From positions 1 to 64,000 of the forward strand of contig JAPPHA010000059.1 of the NCBI GenBank assembly GCA_028874915.1: a stretch of 64,000 nucleotides of DNA, in the 5' to 3' direction. The stretch comes from Paracoccaceae bacterium. Lineage in GTDB: Bacteria > Pseudomonadota > Alphaproteobacteria > Rhodobacterales > Rhodobacteraceae. The notes under the pieces are model-generated. The model saw only the letters and a program-made list of their open reading frames with translations. It was not told the origin of the DNA and made no database searches. This document shows, one piece after another, positions 39,299 to 47,642 of this stretch; position 1 is the first letter of the stretch; each line of letters starts with the position of its first letter. Both the position numbers and the translations under genes were made by a program.

Positions 39299-40398
39299 AG
39301 CCCTGCGCCCTCACGATCAAGGTGGAAGCCCGGTCCAATCCGATCGATGCTGGCAACGAGGAGTCGGGCAAGTGCCTCCAGATCACCGAGATCACAGACC
39401 TCAAGACTGGAATGCGTATACCGGACCGGGAAACCGACATCGACGGCTGCCACTCCATCACCAACGAACTGGACGTAGGAATTGTCGGTCAAGACACCCA
39501 GTTGCGCACTGCGCTGCAACGGAATCCCGACCGAAAGAGCGGTGTCCGTGATCAGTTTGACCATGGCGGGATGCGGAATCACGCCATTCAGCGTCCCGCG
39601 GCCGTGGAACGAATAGAGGCTGAGTCCGGGGCCGGAACCGAGACGCATTTCGCCGCGTTCCTCCATGCCGGGCGTGTCCGTGGCCAGCATGATGTCCAGT
39701 TGGATGGCGATATCGGGCCGGAGCGCCTGCGCCGCGACGACGGCGCCTCGCAAATTGAACTCTTCCTGAACCGAAAACACGACATGGACGGTGGGCCCGC
39801 CGTCGCGTCCCGCGAGCGCCTCGGCGACCTCGAGGAGCACGGCACATCCCGCACGGTCGTCTATGGACGTTCCCGCAACCCGATCCCCCGCCAGATCCAG
39901 GACCCGCGGCGTGTAGACTACCGGCGTGCCTATCCGGATGCCGGCGGCCTCAACCGCCTCGCGCGAACCGTAGCCGGTATCGACGAGCGCATCCGAGACC
40001 TGCACCACCTTGTATTTCTCGTCTGGCAACGTCGCATGATGGCTTTTGTTGGCGATAACGCCCGGAACATCCGTCCCGTCGGCCAAGGACAGTGTCACCG
40101 CCTGCGACGCTGTTGCACGTTCCGGAACCCCGCCGAGCCTTTCGACCCGCAGAAGCCCGTCATCACGGATCTTTCGCACGACGAAACCAACCTGATCCAT
40201 GTGCGAAAACAACATGACGGACGGGAGTCCGGGGGCGCCCTCCAGCGTGGCGATCAGATTCCCGAAGCGGTCGGATCGCGAATGACATCCCACACGGTCC
40301 AAGGACCCCGAAATCTGCCGTCTGACCCTGCCCTCGTGCCCGCTGAGGCCCGGAATCATCATCAGCTTGACCAGCTGGGACCGCAGTCGGTCTTTCAC
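39295..40398 (-). CDS. M42-family metallopeptidase (SgcX/FrvX-like)
   Basis: A 367-residue co-catalytic metal aminopeptidase-fold protein. Metal ligands are recognisable: SHMDQVG (His66), GTSIDDRAGCAVLLEV, the catalytic glutamate pair in FSVQEEFNLRGAV, LDIMLATDTPG and VRYTHSSLEV. M42 proteins of this type occur in sugar operons such as E. coli sgc and frv, where their substrate is unknown; some are annotated as endoglucanase-like. It overlaps both neighbours by 4 bases, showing tight coupling with the BtpA and kinase genes. Confidence 0.92.
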   Translation of the reverse strand: MKDRLRSQLVKLMMIPGLSGHEGRVRRQISGSLDRVGCHSRSDRFGNLIATLEGAPGLPSVMLFSHMDQVGFVVRKIRDDGLLRVERLGGVPERATASQAVTLSLADGTDVPGVIANKSHHATLPDEKYKVVQVSDALVDTGYGSREAVEAAGIRIGTPVVYTPRVLDLAGDRVAGTSIDDRAGCAVLLEVAEALAGRDGGPTVHVVFSVQEEFNLRGAVVAAQALRPDIAIQLDIMLATDTPGMEERGEMRLGSGPGLSLYSFHGRGTLNGVIPHPAMVKLITDTALSVGIPLQRSAQLGVLTDNSYVQFVGDGVAAVDVGFPVRYTHSSLEVCDLGDLEALARLLVASIDRIGPGFHLDREGAGL

Positions 40399-41210
40399 CG
40401 CAACGCGCCCTGAGCCGTTCTTGCTACGGCCATGAACGCCCTGGCCCGTTCCGGGTCGATGGCATTCCAGGTGTCGCCGTCCTCCTTCAGCGCCGTTCCG
40501 ACGATGCAGCCGTCGGCCACGGCGAGCACATCTGCGACCGTGTCATGCCTCACGCCCGTATTGGCGAGGACGGGAATCCCGGGCAGGACCGCCTTGACGG
40601 CCTCCAGGTCGGACATGGCCGCCGCTTCTCCGGTGATCTGGCCGGACACCAGGACGGCGTCCGGAACACTGGAGACGACGACGCTTCGTGCCCGGTCAGC
40701 GAGTGCGCGTCGGTCGAGGCTGTCGGCGAACTCCGCCGAAACATTGAACAGCATGGCCATGTCGCGGCGGCCGAGACGGTCCCGGTAACGCATGGCGGCA
40801 CCGGCGTTCGGGGTCCAAAAGCCCATGTCCGACGAATAGGTGCCGGTGAAGATCTCGCGGACGAACTGGGCACCGGTAGCCGCCGCGAGAGCGACCGTAC
40901 TCATTGGATCCCAGAGAACATTGACACCGAAAGGAATGGAAATCTCGTTCCGTAGACGCCCGATGACGAAGGCCATTGTCGCGGTCGATGCGAGATCGAC
41001 ATCAAACTCGTAGGGGCGATCGTTCTCATTGCCGAAGAGGACAGCATCGAAGCCTGCGGACTGCAACGCCGTCAATTCGGTTCGTGCGTCCCGGACCAGC
41101 CCTTCGAGCCCGGCGTCGGAATCGAAGAGCGGAGACCCCGGCAGGGCGCCGAGGTGGACCATACCGATAACGGGCTTCCTGTTGCCGAAAACCCTGACGA
41201 ATCTGTCCAT
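40395..41210 (-). CDS. BtpA/SgcQ-family TIM-barrel protein
   Basis: A 271-residue protein with family features KPVIGMVHLGALPGSP near the start, GFDAVLFGNENDRPYEF, FVREIFTGTYSSDMGFWTP and the phosphate-site-like ILANTGVRHDTVADVLAVADGCIVGTALK. BtpA was named for photosystem I assembly in cyanobacteria, while SgcQ is its homologue in an E. coli sugar operon. Here the sugar context clearly applies, and an aldolase- or epimerase-like activity is plausible. It is first in a three-gene operon divergent from the aldo/keto reductase. Confidence 0.9.
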   Translation of the reverse strand: MDRFVRVFGNRKPVIGMVHLGALPGSPLFDSDAGLEGLVRDARTELTALQSAGFDAVLFGNENDRPYEFDVDLASTATMAFVIGRLRNEISIPFGVNVLWDPMSTVALAAATGAQFVREIFTGTYSSDMGFWTPNAGAAMRYRDRLGRRDMAMLFNVSAEFADSLDRRALADRARSVVVSSVPDAVLVSGQITGEAAAMSDLEAVKAVLPGIPVLANTGVRHDTVADVLAVADGCIVGTALKEDGDTWNAIDPERARAFMAVARTAQGALR

Positions 41211-41272
41211 GCCGCCTCCCGGCCCCGGGGCCGCGGCCCGGGATGTCGTCAGACACCTTGGTAGTCGACACG

Positions 41273-41290
41273 GGACATACTAGAGTGCAC
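41273..41290. promoter_or_regulatory. Weak CTAG-type operator candidate
   Basis: GGACATACTAGAGTGCAC, centred on CTAG 41280-41283, lies in the 87-base gap between the BtpA operon and the aldo/keto reductase gene. The left half shares ACAT-N-CTAG with the site at 45844-45861; the right half matches poorly. The location between divergent operons of the same island is what makes it worth noting. Confidence 0.35.
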
Positions 41291-41297
41291 TTGAAGG

Positions 41298-42350
41298 ATG
41301 AAGTGGGAAATGGATTGCCACATGGAAATGAAAACCCGCCACTGGGACAGGCACGGAGACGGCGGGCTGACCTTTACCGAATTGGGTTTTGGGGCGGCGC
41401 CTCTGGGCAATCTCTATCGGGCGATCAGCGACACATGCGCCACAAGGATCCTGGAGGGGGCCTGGGCTGGAGGCGTTCGCTACTACGATACGGCACCTCT
41501 TTACGGGTTTGGCCTCTCCGAGACACGGCTGAACCCGATGCTGCGGATCCGCAAGCGTGAAGACTATGTTCTCTCGACAAAAATCGGGCGCACTTTTCGC
41601 GCAACGACGCCCGACCGGCGCGATGGCATCGGAAAGTGGTTCGACGTTCCGAGCCGGAACGAGATCTATGACTACGGTTATGACGGGGTCATGCGTTCCC
41701 TTGAGTTCTCGCTGGAACGGCTGGGTGTCGACCGGGTGGATGTGCTTTACGCGCATGATCTGGATGTCTTCAACCACGGGAATCAGAAGGCCGTGGACGA
41801 ACGGCTCGACGAGTTCATGTCGGGTGGATACCGTGCGCTTCTGTCTCTGCGCGACCAAGGTGTGATCCGGGCTTTCGGTGCCGGAATCAACGCGTGGCAA
41901 CCCGCCCAGTGGCTGATCGAACGGGGCGACTTCGACATCATTTTGCTTGCCGGACGATACACGCTCCTGGAGCAGGACGCGCTCACGTCGTTTCTCCCAC
42001 TCTGCGTTCAGCGCGGAATTGGAGTCGTGATCGGCGGTCCGTACAATTCCGGCATTCTCGCGACGGGCCCCGAGGACGGCGCGTTCTACGACTACACCCC
42101 CGCACCGAACGAGATTCTCGAACGCGTCGGGCGGATCCGGGCGGTCTGCGACAGGCATGCCGTGAGGATGGTAGACGCGGCCTTCCAGTTTCCGCTTCGG
42201 CATTCCGCGGTCATGTCGGTCATTCCCGGCGGCCAGAGCGAGGACGAGATGGCCTCGAATGTTCGAGCCTCCAGAGCCGAAATCCCTCCGGCGCTCTGGT
42301 CCGACCTCAAGTCAGAAGGCCTCGTGCACCCGGACGCACCGACGGATTGA
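41298..42350 (+). CDS. Aldo/keto reductase, sugar (L-fucose-type) dehydrogenase
   Basis: A 350-residue NAD(P)-dependent oxidoreductase expected to oxidise an aldose to its lactone. The AKR tetrad is visible: Asp and Tyr in RYYDTAPLYGFGLSE, Lys in VLSTKIGR, His in VLYAHDLD. FTELGFGAAPLGNLYRAI resembles fucose/galactose dehydrogenases of this family. The mutarotase, lactonase and fuconate-type dehydratase of the island complete the oxidative route. The start could be ATG 41298 or a later methionine (MEMKTRHW at 41322). Confidence 0.87.
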   Translation: MKWEMDCHMEMKTRHWDRHGDGGLTFTELGFGAAPLGNLYRAISDTCATRILEGAWAGGVRYYDTAPLYGFGLSETRLNPMLRIRKREDYVLSTKIGRTFRATTPDRRDGIGKWFDVPSRNEIYDYGYDGVMRSLEFSLERLGVDRVDVLYAHDLDVFNHGNQKAVDERLDEFMSGGYRALLSLRDQGVIRAFGAGINAWQPAQWLIERGDFDIILLAGRYTLLEQDALTSFLPLCVQRGIGVVIGGPYNSGILATGPEDGAFYDYTPAPNEILERVGRIRAVCDRHAVRMVDAAFQFPLRHSAVMSVIPGGQSEDEMASNVRASRAEIPPALWSDLKSEGLVHPDAPTD

Positions 42351-42356
42351 GGGGCC

Positions 42357-43199
42357 GTGACACGGATCGACTCCCACCAGCACTACTGGAATCCGGCCCG
42401 GGGTGACTATGACTGGATGCCAATGGACGACGCCACGCTGGCGCAGCCCTATGGCCCATCCGACCTGGAACCGCAGTTGAAGGCTCACGGGTTTGACCGG
42501 ACTGTCCTGGTTCAGGCTGCCGCCACCGTGAATGAGACCGAATACCTGCTCGGCATTGCCGATGCGACGGCCAGCGTCGCCGGCGTTGTCGGCTGGGTGG
42601 ACTTCGAGTCACTGTCCGGTCGCGCGGACCTTGAACGCCTCTCCGGGCATCCGAAATTCCTCGGCATTCGGCCGATGATCCAGGACATTCCGGATGACGA
42701 CTGGATGCTGAGAAACGACGTTCAGTGGGGATTCCGGGCTGTCGCGGACCTCGGGCTCACCTTTGACGCCCTCGGATTTCCGCGGCACCTTGAGAATTTT
42801 CTGACCATCCTGCGGCGGTATCCGGACATGCGAACGGTTGTCGACCATTGCATGAAACCTCGGATACGAAACCACAACACCGCCGAATTCGACCACTGGG
42901 CCGATGGCATGCGTCGGATCGCGGAGGAAACCGGCGCCTACTGCAAATATTCGGCGCTTGTGACAGAGGCGAAGGAAAACTGGTGCCCGGCGGACCTCAG
43001 ACCGTATGTCGACCATGTGTTCGAGGTTTTCGGCCCCGACCGGATCCTGTGGGGTTCGGATTGGCCTGTGTGCCGCCTGAGAACCGAATATTCGGGTTGG
43101 GTGGCTGCCGCCGAACGTCTCGTCGACGGTCTTTCGGAATCAGAGACGGCACGGGTCTTTGGCGAGACGGCGGCGGAGTTCTACAGACTGGAATCATGA
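42357..43199 (+). CDS. Amidohydrolase, L-fuconolactonase-like
   Basis: The 280-residue metal-dependent hydrolase should open the sugar lactone. Features of the amidohydrolase-2 lactonase group: IDSHQHYWNPARGDYDWM at the N terminus, VVDHCMKP in the middle and ILWGSDWPVCRL near the end. It starts with GTG 42357, six bases after the dehydrogenase stop, so the pair is one operon. It overlaps the 3' end of the kinase pseudogene on the other strand by 6 bases. Confidence 0.9.
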   Translation: MTRIDSHQHYWNPARGDYDWMPMDDATLAQPYGPSDLEPQLKAHGFDRTVLVQAAATVNETEYLLGIADATASVAGVVGWVDFESLSGRADLERLSGHPKFLGIRPMIQDIPDDDWMLRNDVQWGFRAVADLGLTFDALGFPRHLENFLTILRRYPDMRTVVDHCMKPRIRNHNTAEFDHWADGMRRIAEETGAYCKYSALVTEAKENWCPADLRPYVDHVFEVFGPDRILWGSDWPVCRLRTEYSGWVAAAERLVDGLSESETARVFGETAAEFYRLES

Positions 43200-44093
43200 G
43201 GCGGACAGGAAAGCCAGGACGTCTCGGCGGGTAAGTCGCGCCCGATCCTCCACAGACGTGGAAACGAAGAGTGCCGCCGCGGCCTGCGCGAACCGCACAG
43301 CGTCGTCCATTGCCTGCCCTCCGGCCAATCCGGCGGCCAGCGCGCCCACGAATGCATCACCCGCGCCATGGGTCGACACGGCCGTCACGGCATGGGCAGG
43401 GAACTTCCGGACCCCGTCGTGCCGGCATCCGATGATCAGGCCGCCTTCTCCGAGGGTGACGATGACGCGCCCTCGACAGAGTGCGGCAAGACGTCCAGCA
43501 ACGGCAATCTCCCGGCCGGCGATGTCGGCTCCGGCCAGATGCCGGGCTTCAACCCGGTTTACGATCAGCAGGTCGACGCGGTCGAGGAGTTCAGGGTCGA
43601 GTGAGCGAGCAGGCGCGGCGTTGAGGATGAGCGTTGCCCGTTCTGCTATCTTCCGGGCGATCTCAAGATTGGCTGCGGCGGGAATCTCGTTCTGGAGCAG
43701 GATGACGCCGGCGCTCTCGGGAACGGCAACGTCACAGGCCTCCAGGCTCGCGGCGACGCCGGACACAACGACCGCCTGGTAGGCCCCTCGGGAATCGACG
43801 ATCGCCACACTCATTCCCGACCGTCCATCGACGATCCTTACCTAATTCCGGTCGACTCAAGCGGAATCGAGGGCCGCAAGGAGCATCTTTCCCAAACGGC
43901 CCCGCCCAACCCGGCCCGCAATGGCTGCCGAGGCTCCGAACCGGGCGGCCGCAACCGCCTGGTTCCCGCCCTTGCCACCAAACCGGTAGTCGACGGATCG
44001 TCCGGTGACTGTTTCGTCGATATCCGGCAAATGCGGGGCCTCGACGACAACATCCAGGTGCAATGCACCGGCGACAAACACGTCGGACGCCAC
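43194..44093 (-). pseudogene. PfkB-family ribokinase-like gene with two in-frame stops
   Basis: One continuous frame of 299 codons from ATG 44093 encodes a full-length PfkB sugar kinase, but it contains TGA at 43857-43859 and TAG at 43842-43844 (LDSA*VDRN*VRIVDG). Before the stops: LHLDVVVEAPHLPDIDETV and the substrate-site FGGKGGNQAVAAARFGA. After them: MSVAIVDSRGAYQAVVVSGV, LLIVNRVEA, and the catalytic THGAGDAFVGALAAG. The alignment expectation at the two stops is Gly and a polar residue. Each stop needs one base change (GGA to TGA; for instance CAG to TAG). Either the gene is dead by recent nonsense mutations or the sequence has errors. A 77-residue product would lack the active site. Confidence 0.85.
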
Positions 44094-44096
44094 CGC

Positions 44097-45083
44097 CTAT
44101 CCCGCCCCGAAGAGGGCCCTCGCGACAATTCGCTGGCTCGTTGCCGCATCCTGACGGGCGATGGCCTTTCTCAGTTCGACATGATCCGACAGCCGGGCCG
44201 CGAGCATGCGGAGGCGTTCGGTGTTGGCCAGGTTGGTTCGGCATTCCTCGACGGGGTCCAGGCCCGAATGATCGGGAAAGGTGTCAAAATAGATCACGCC
44301 ATCATAACCGATTCCAGCCAGAACGACGAACAGTTCGACGGTCTGAATCGGATGCACGACTCCGGCCATGAGACCATCGTCACGCTTGCCATACCCATCG
44401 TTGAGATGAACGCCGAGCAATCGGCTGTGACGGGCAACCAGGCAAGCGGCATGGGCGGGCATCTCGTCGGCGTAGAGGGAATGGGCAAAGTCCAGGGTGA
44501 TACCCAGATTCGGACGATCCGCCTCGCACAGTCCGAGAAGCGTCGTCGCGACATCGGGCATCAGGGCGAAAGCCCGCGGTTCGTTTGGTTTGTACTCGAC
44601 GGCAACGTTGGTGTCGGGATTGTGATCCGCCACCTCGACCAGGGCACTGACAGTCCGGTCCCAGAGCACGCCGTAGTCGGCCTGAAACGCATAGTCGAAT
44701 CCGTCCTGTCCCATCCAGAGGGTCATCAGCGACCCACCCATTTCTGCCAGAATGTCGAGGCCGCGTCTGGTGAGGTCGATCGCCTCGCGGCGGATGGCTG
44801 CATCAGGGTTCGTGAAGGCGCCGTTCGCGAATTCCGGCATGGCGAAGCGCATGGCCAGGCCGTTGAGGGCGAGGCCATGGTCCGACAGCGCCCGCGATAT
44901 CGCATCCACGTTTTCGCCGGCAAGATGTTCAGGGAAGTTCAGGTCGGCACTGGTAAGCCCGCCAACGCGCCCGGCAGCGGCGATCATGGCCTCGATGCCA
45001 GTCCGGCATCCGTCCGGCCCGGCCGCCCGAAACGCGTTCAGGCGCGCCGCATATGATTGCCGATCATGACGAATGGAGGCCAA
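44097..45083 (-). CDS. Sugar phosphate isomerase/epimerase-like TIM barrel
   Basis: About 328 residues in the AP-endonuclease-2/xylose-isomerase-like superfamily. Metal-site motifs are visible: VAVEYKPNEPRAF (Glu), LGITLDFAHSLYADE (Asp and His), LLGVHLNDGYGKRDDGLMAG (His and Asp) and YFDTFPDHSGLDPVEECRTN. The pattern resembles bacterial L-rhamnose isomerase-type enzymes, but I would not fix the substrate. The start is uncertain: TTG 45083 follows GGCGAG within the gap after the GntR gene, while the open frame extends into that gene. It ends three bases before the PfkB gene, forming an operon GntR-isomerase-kinase. Confidence 0.85.
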   Translation of the reverse strand: MASIRHDRQSYAARLNAFRAAGPDGCRTGIEAMIAAAGRVGGLTSADLNFPEHLAGENVDAISRALSDHGLALNGLAMRFAMPEFANGAFTNPDAAIRREAIDLTRRGLDILAEMGGSLMTLWMGQDGFDYAFQADYGVLWDRTVSALVEVADHNPDTNVAVEYKPNEPRAFALMPDVATTLLGLCEADRPNLGITLDFAHSLYADEMPAHAACLVARHSRLLGVHLNDGYGKRDDGLMAGVVHPIQTVELFVVLAGIGYDGVIYFDTFPDHSGLDPVEECRTNLANTERLRMLAARLSDHVELRKAIARQDAATSQRIVARALFGAG

Positions 45084-45099
45084 GCTGACGATGTCTCGC

Positions 45100-45849
45100 C
45101 TAGATCGTGTCCGCTGCAGACGGACCGAAGAGTTCAGGGCGCTCGGTCTCAAGCGTCGACAGAACGGGCACCAGCCGCCGGAGGTGCAACCGCATCGACA
45201 ACCGTGCTCGGTCCGGGTCACGATTGGCCAAGTCGTCGACGATTGTGCCGTGCTCGGCGAGCGATTCCTCGATCCGTCCGGCGACGGGCAGCAGGAGTCG
45301 GCGTGCCCGGTTCACGTTGACCCACGCCGCATCGGCAACGGTCTTGAGTCGTCGAAACCCGGTCATCAGCAGGACATGTTCGTGAAACTCCTCGTCGAAC
45401 CGGTAAAATCCCTCGAAGTCACCGTCTTCGGCGAGCGCTTTCTGTATACGGAGATTCCGGCGCAGGATCCGCAACTGGGGGTCGGTGATACGCGGGGCCA
45501 GGTATTCGATGGCCGCCAATTCGATGGCTTCGCGGAGAAATGCGCCCTCACGGATGTCCTCGATGGAAAACGTTGCGACATAGGTTCCGGCCTGCGGCTT
45601 CACATGGAGGAGTCCTTCACCTACCAGCTTCGTGACGGCCTCCGACAGGGGAGACCGCGACACGCCGAGTGCCTGGCAGATTTCGGGTTTTCGAAGACTC
45701 TCGCCAGGACGCAGGCTGAGGTCAAGGATGGCGTCCCGCAAGGCATGGTATGTCCGGTTTGCCAGCGAACCGGAGTATTCGCTTAGCGGCCTGAATCGCT
45801 GCGCTCGATCCGCCTTGCCTTGCGCGGCGCGCCCTTCGCGATTTAACAT
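45100..45849 (-). CDS. GntR-family regulator, FadR subfamily
   Basis: A 249-residue transcriptional regulator. The winged helix is NRTYHALRDAILDLSLRPGESLRKPEICQALGVSRSPLSEAVTKLVGEGLLHVKPQAGTYVA. The FCD ligand domain follows (FLREAIELAAIEYLAP, FDEEFHEHVLLMTGFRRLKTVADAAW), with histidines able to hold a metal near the effector. Its start codon lies inside the CTAG palindrome at 45844-45861, so it very likely represses itself. The same sequence upstream of the ABC transporter points to control of the whole sugar island, with a sugar acid as probable inducer. Confidence 0.93.
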   Translation of the reverse strand: MLNREGRAAQGKADRAQRFRPLSEYSGSLANRTYHALRDAILDLSLRPGESLRKPEICQALGVSRSPLSEAVTKLVGEGLLHVKPQAGTYVATFSIEDIREGAFLREAIELAAIEYLAPRITDPQLRILRRNLRIQKALAEDGDFEGFYRFDEEFHEHVLLMTGFRRLKTVADAAWVNVNRARRLLLPVAGRIEESLAEHGTIVDDLANRDPDRARLSMRLHLRRLVPVLSTLETERPELFGPSAADTI

Positions 45850-45861
45850 TCTAGCATGTTA
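45844..45861. promoter_or_regulatory. CTAG-centred palindrome, GntR autoregulatory operator
   Basis: TAACATTCTAGCATGTTA is a near-perfect palindrome (arms TAACAT and ATGTTA around TCTAGC). It overlaps the GntR start codon and lies between that gene and the divergent dehydratase gene. On the minus strand its TAACAT could serve as the -10 box, with TTGACT at 45878-45883 as -35 (16-base spacer), so a bound repressor would block the promoter. Confidence 0.75.
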
Positions 45862-45956
45862 GCTTCGACTCGCGACAAGTCAAGCGAGGCCACCGGGCAA
45901 GGGCCCCGGAGGATGAGGACCAGCACCGAGAAAACGGAACAAACCGGGGAGTTTCC

Positions 45957-47261
45957 ATGGTGAACAGGATTACGGCCGTCCGGGCCACAGACGTCAGGTT
46001 TCCGACATCACGCCATCTGGACGGTTCCGATGCGATGAACCCCACGCCGGACTATTCGGCCGCCTACGTGGTCCTCGAGACCAATGGTCCGAACAATGGT
46101 CACGGAATGACGTTCACGATCGGTCGCGGTAACGAAATCTGTGTTGCAGCCATCAACGCCCTCGCTCCGCTTGTCGTCGGGCGGGAGGTGGACGGAATCC
46201 TCGACGACATGGGCGCCTTTCATGCGGCCCTGACGCAGGACCACCAACTGCGATGGGTCGGACCGGAAAAAGGCGTGATACATCTTGCTGGCGCCGCGGT
46301 CCTGAATGCCGCGTGGGACCTCTATGCCAAGACGATGGGACAGCCCGTCTGGCGGCTTCTTGTCGACATGAACCCCGACGAGATTGTCCGCCTCGTCGAT
46401 TGGACCTATCTCCAGGACGCACTGGACCCGGTTGAGGCCGCGGAAAGGCTGCGAGAAAGCCGGGCGGGGCGGGAGGCCCGGATCGCCGAAATGGAGACGA
46501 ACGGGTATCCGGCCTACACCACCTCTGTCGGTTGGCTGGGATACTCAGACCAGAAGATGCGCAACCTCGCCCGAACCGCGGTCGACCAGGGCTGGCGACA
46601 TTTCAAGATGAAGGTGGGCGTCAACATCGCGGACGATGCACGCCGGGCCGCGATCCTCAGGGATGCGATCGGCCCGGAGCGGAAGTTGATGATGGACGCC
46701 AACCAGGTCTGGGGCGTCAACGAAGCCATCCGCAACATGGAAGAACTCGCGCGTTTCGACCCCTGGTTCATCGAGGAACCGACCAGTCCTGACGACATCC
46801 TCGGCCATGGCGCGATCGCCCGGGCGATCGCGCCGGTCCGGGTGGCCACCGGGGAGCACTGCCACAATGCCGTGATGTTCAAACAGTTCCTGCAGGCTGA
46901 CGCCATGGCTGTTTGCCAGATTGACGCCTGTCGGCTCGCCAGCATCAATGAAGTCGTCGCGGTCCTCCTGATGGCGGAAAAGTTCAAGGTACCGGTCTGT
47001 CCGCATGCCGGCGGGGTCGGGCTGTGCGAATACGTCCAGCACCTGGCGATCTTCGACTATGTCGCGGTTTCTGGAAGCCTGACGGACCGGGTCCTCGAAT
47101 ATGTCGACCACCTGCACGAACATTTTCTCGATCCGGTCGTCGTACGAAACGGACGCTACATGCCACCGGAATCTCCCGGGTATTCGATCGAAATGCACCC
47201 GAAGAGCATCGCGCGGCACCGATTCCCGGACGGTGCGGAGTGGAGCGAAGAACATCCCTGA
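45957..47261 (+). CDS. L-fuconate dehydratase-like enolase-superfamily enzyme
   Basis: A 434-residue acid-sugar dehydratase. Catalytic residues fall at the positions of characterised L-fuconate dehydratase: KMK at 217-219, metal ligands Asp248 (MMDANQVWG), Glu274 (FIEEPTSPDD) and Glu300 (ATGEHCHNAVMFKQ), and His350 (CPHAGGVGLCEYVQHL). N-terminal RFPTSRHLDGSDAMNPTPDYSAAYVVLET also matches that group. The product would be a 2-keto-3-deoxy sugar acid. No dedicated dehydrogenase or aldolase for that product is in the island. Translation starts at ATG 45957 or a near-cognate site just upstream. Confidence 0.92.
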   Translation: MVNRITAVRATDVRFPTSRHLDGSDAMNPTPDYSAAYVVLETNGPNNGHGMTFTIGRGNEICVAAINALAPLVVGREVDGILDDMGAFHAALTQDHQLRWVGPEKGVIHLAGAAVLNAAWDLYAKTMGQPVWRLLVDMNPDEIVRLVDWTYLQDALDPVEAAERLRESRAGREARIAEMETNGYPAYTTSVGWLGYSDQKMRNLARTAVDQGWRHFKMKVGVNIADDARRAAILRDAIGPERKLMMDANQVWGVNEAIRNMEELARFDPWFIEEPTSPDDILGHGAIARAIAPVRVATGEHCHNAVMFKQFLQADAMAVCQIDACRLASINEVVAVLLMAEKFKVPVCPHAGGVGLCEYVQHLAIFDYVAVSGSLTDRVLEYVDHLHEHFLDPVVVRNGRYMPPESPGYSIEMHPKSIARHRFPDGAEWSEEHP

Positions 47262-47521
47262 CGGAAACGGACCGCCACGACACGGCGGACTCCCGCATTG
47301 CCTGTCCCGGGTCCGGTCCGAGGACCTCGATCACCCTTTCCGGCCCCGGCAGCTCTGGGTTTTTGAATCCTCATTGGATGGCCCAAAGTGCAAACCAATC
47401 GCATGGGGTTCGGGCCGTGTTACGGGTGGCTGGCCCTATTCTTCGACGCGTCTCCGGTTTCCGGACCCGAATTCGCGGCTTGTCAGTCCGTCTCTGCGCC
47501 CGACGACATGGCGAAAATCCC

Positions 47522-47550
47522 TTGACCCACCTGATCTGCACTCCTAACGT
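47522..47550 (+). promoter_or_regulatory. Sigma70-type promoter of ilvIH
   Basis: TTGACC (47522-47527) and TAACGT (47545-47550) are separated by an ideal 17 bases. Transcription would begin near 47557, about 18 bases before the leader peptide start. Confidence 0.6.
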
Positions 47551-47574
47551 GACGTTGTGGAAAGAATTCAAAAT

Positions 47575-47619
47575 ATGGAGCACGAAACCGTGCCTGTGGG
47601 ATCGCGCGTGGCAGCGTAG
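47575..47619 (+). CDS. Valine-rich leader peptide of the ilv attenuator
   Basis: ATG 47575 opens a 14-codon frame, MEHETVPVGSRVAA, ending in TAG 47617-47619. Three of the last nine codons are GTG (Val). GGAAAG lies about 10 bases upstream. Its 3' end lies inside a segment (47604-47616) able to pair with 47627-47639, and a terminator follows. This is the classic arrangement in which ribosome stalling at Val codons favours read-through into the acetolactate synthase genes. Confidence 0.6.
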   Translation: MEHETVPVGSRVAA

Positions 47620-47642
47620 TCGGAATCGTTGCCCCGCGCCGC

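Noticed and set aside
43842-43859. Selenocysteine or alternative-code reading of the TGA codons in the two interrupted genes
   Set aside because: TGA ends many intact overlapping genes here, the expected residues are glycine rather than cysteine, and a TAG is also present in one gene. No SECIS-like structure is apparent.
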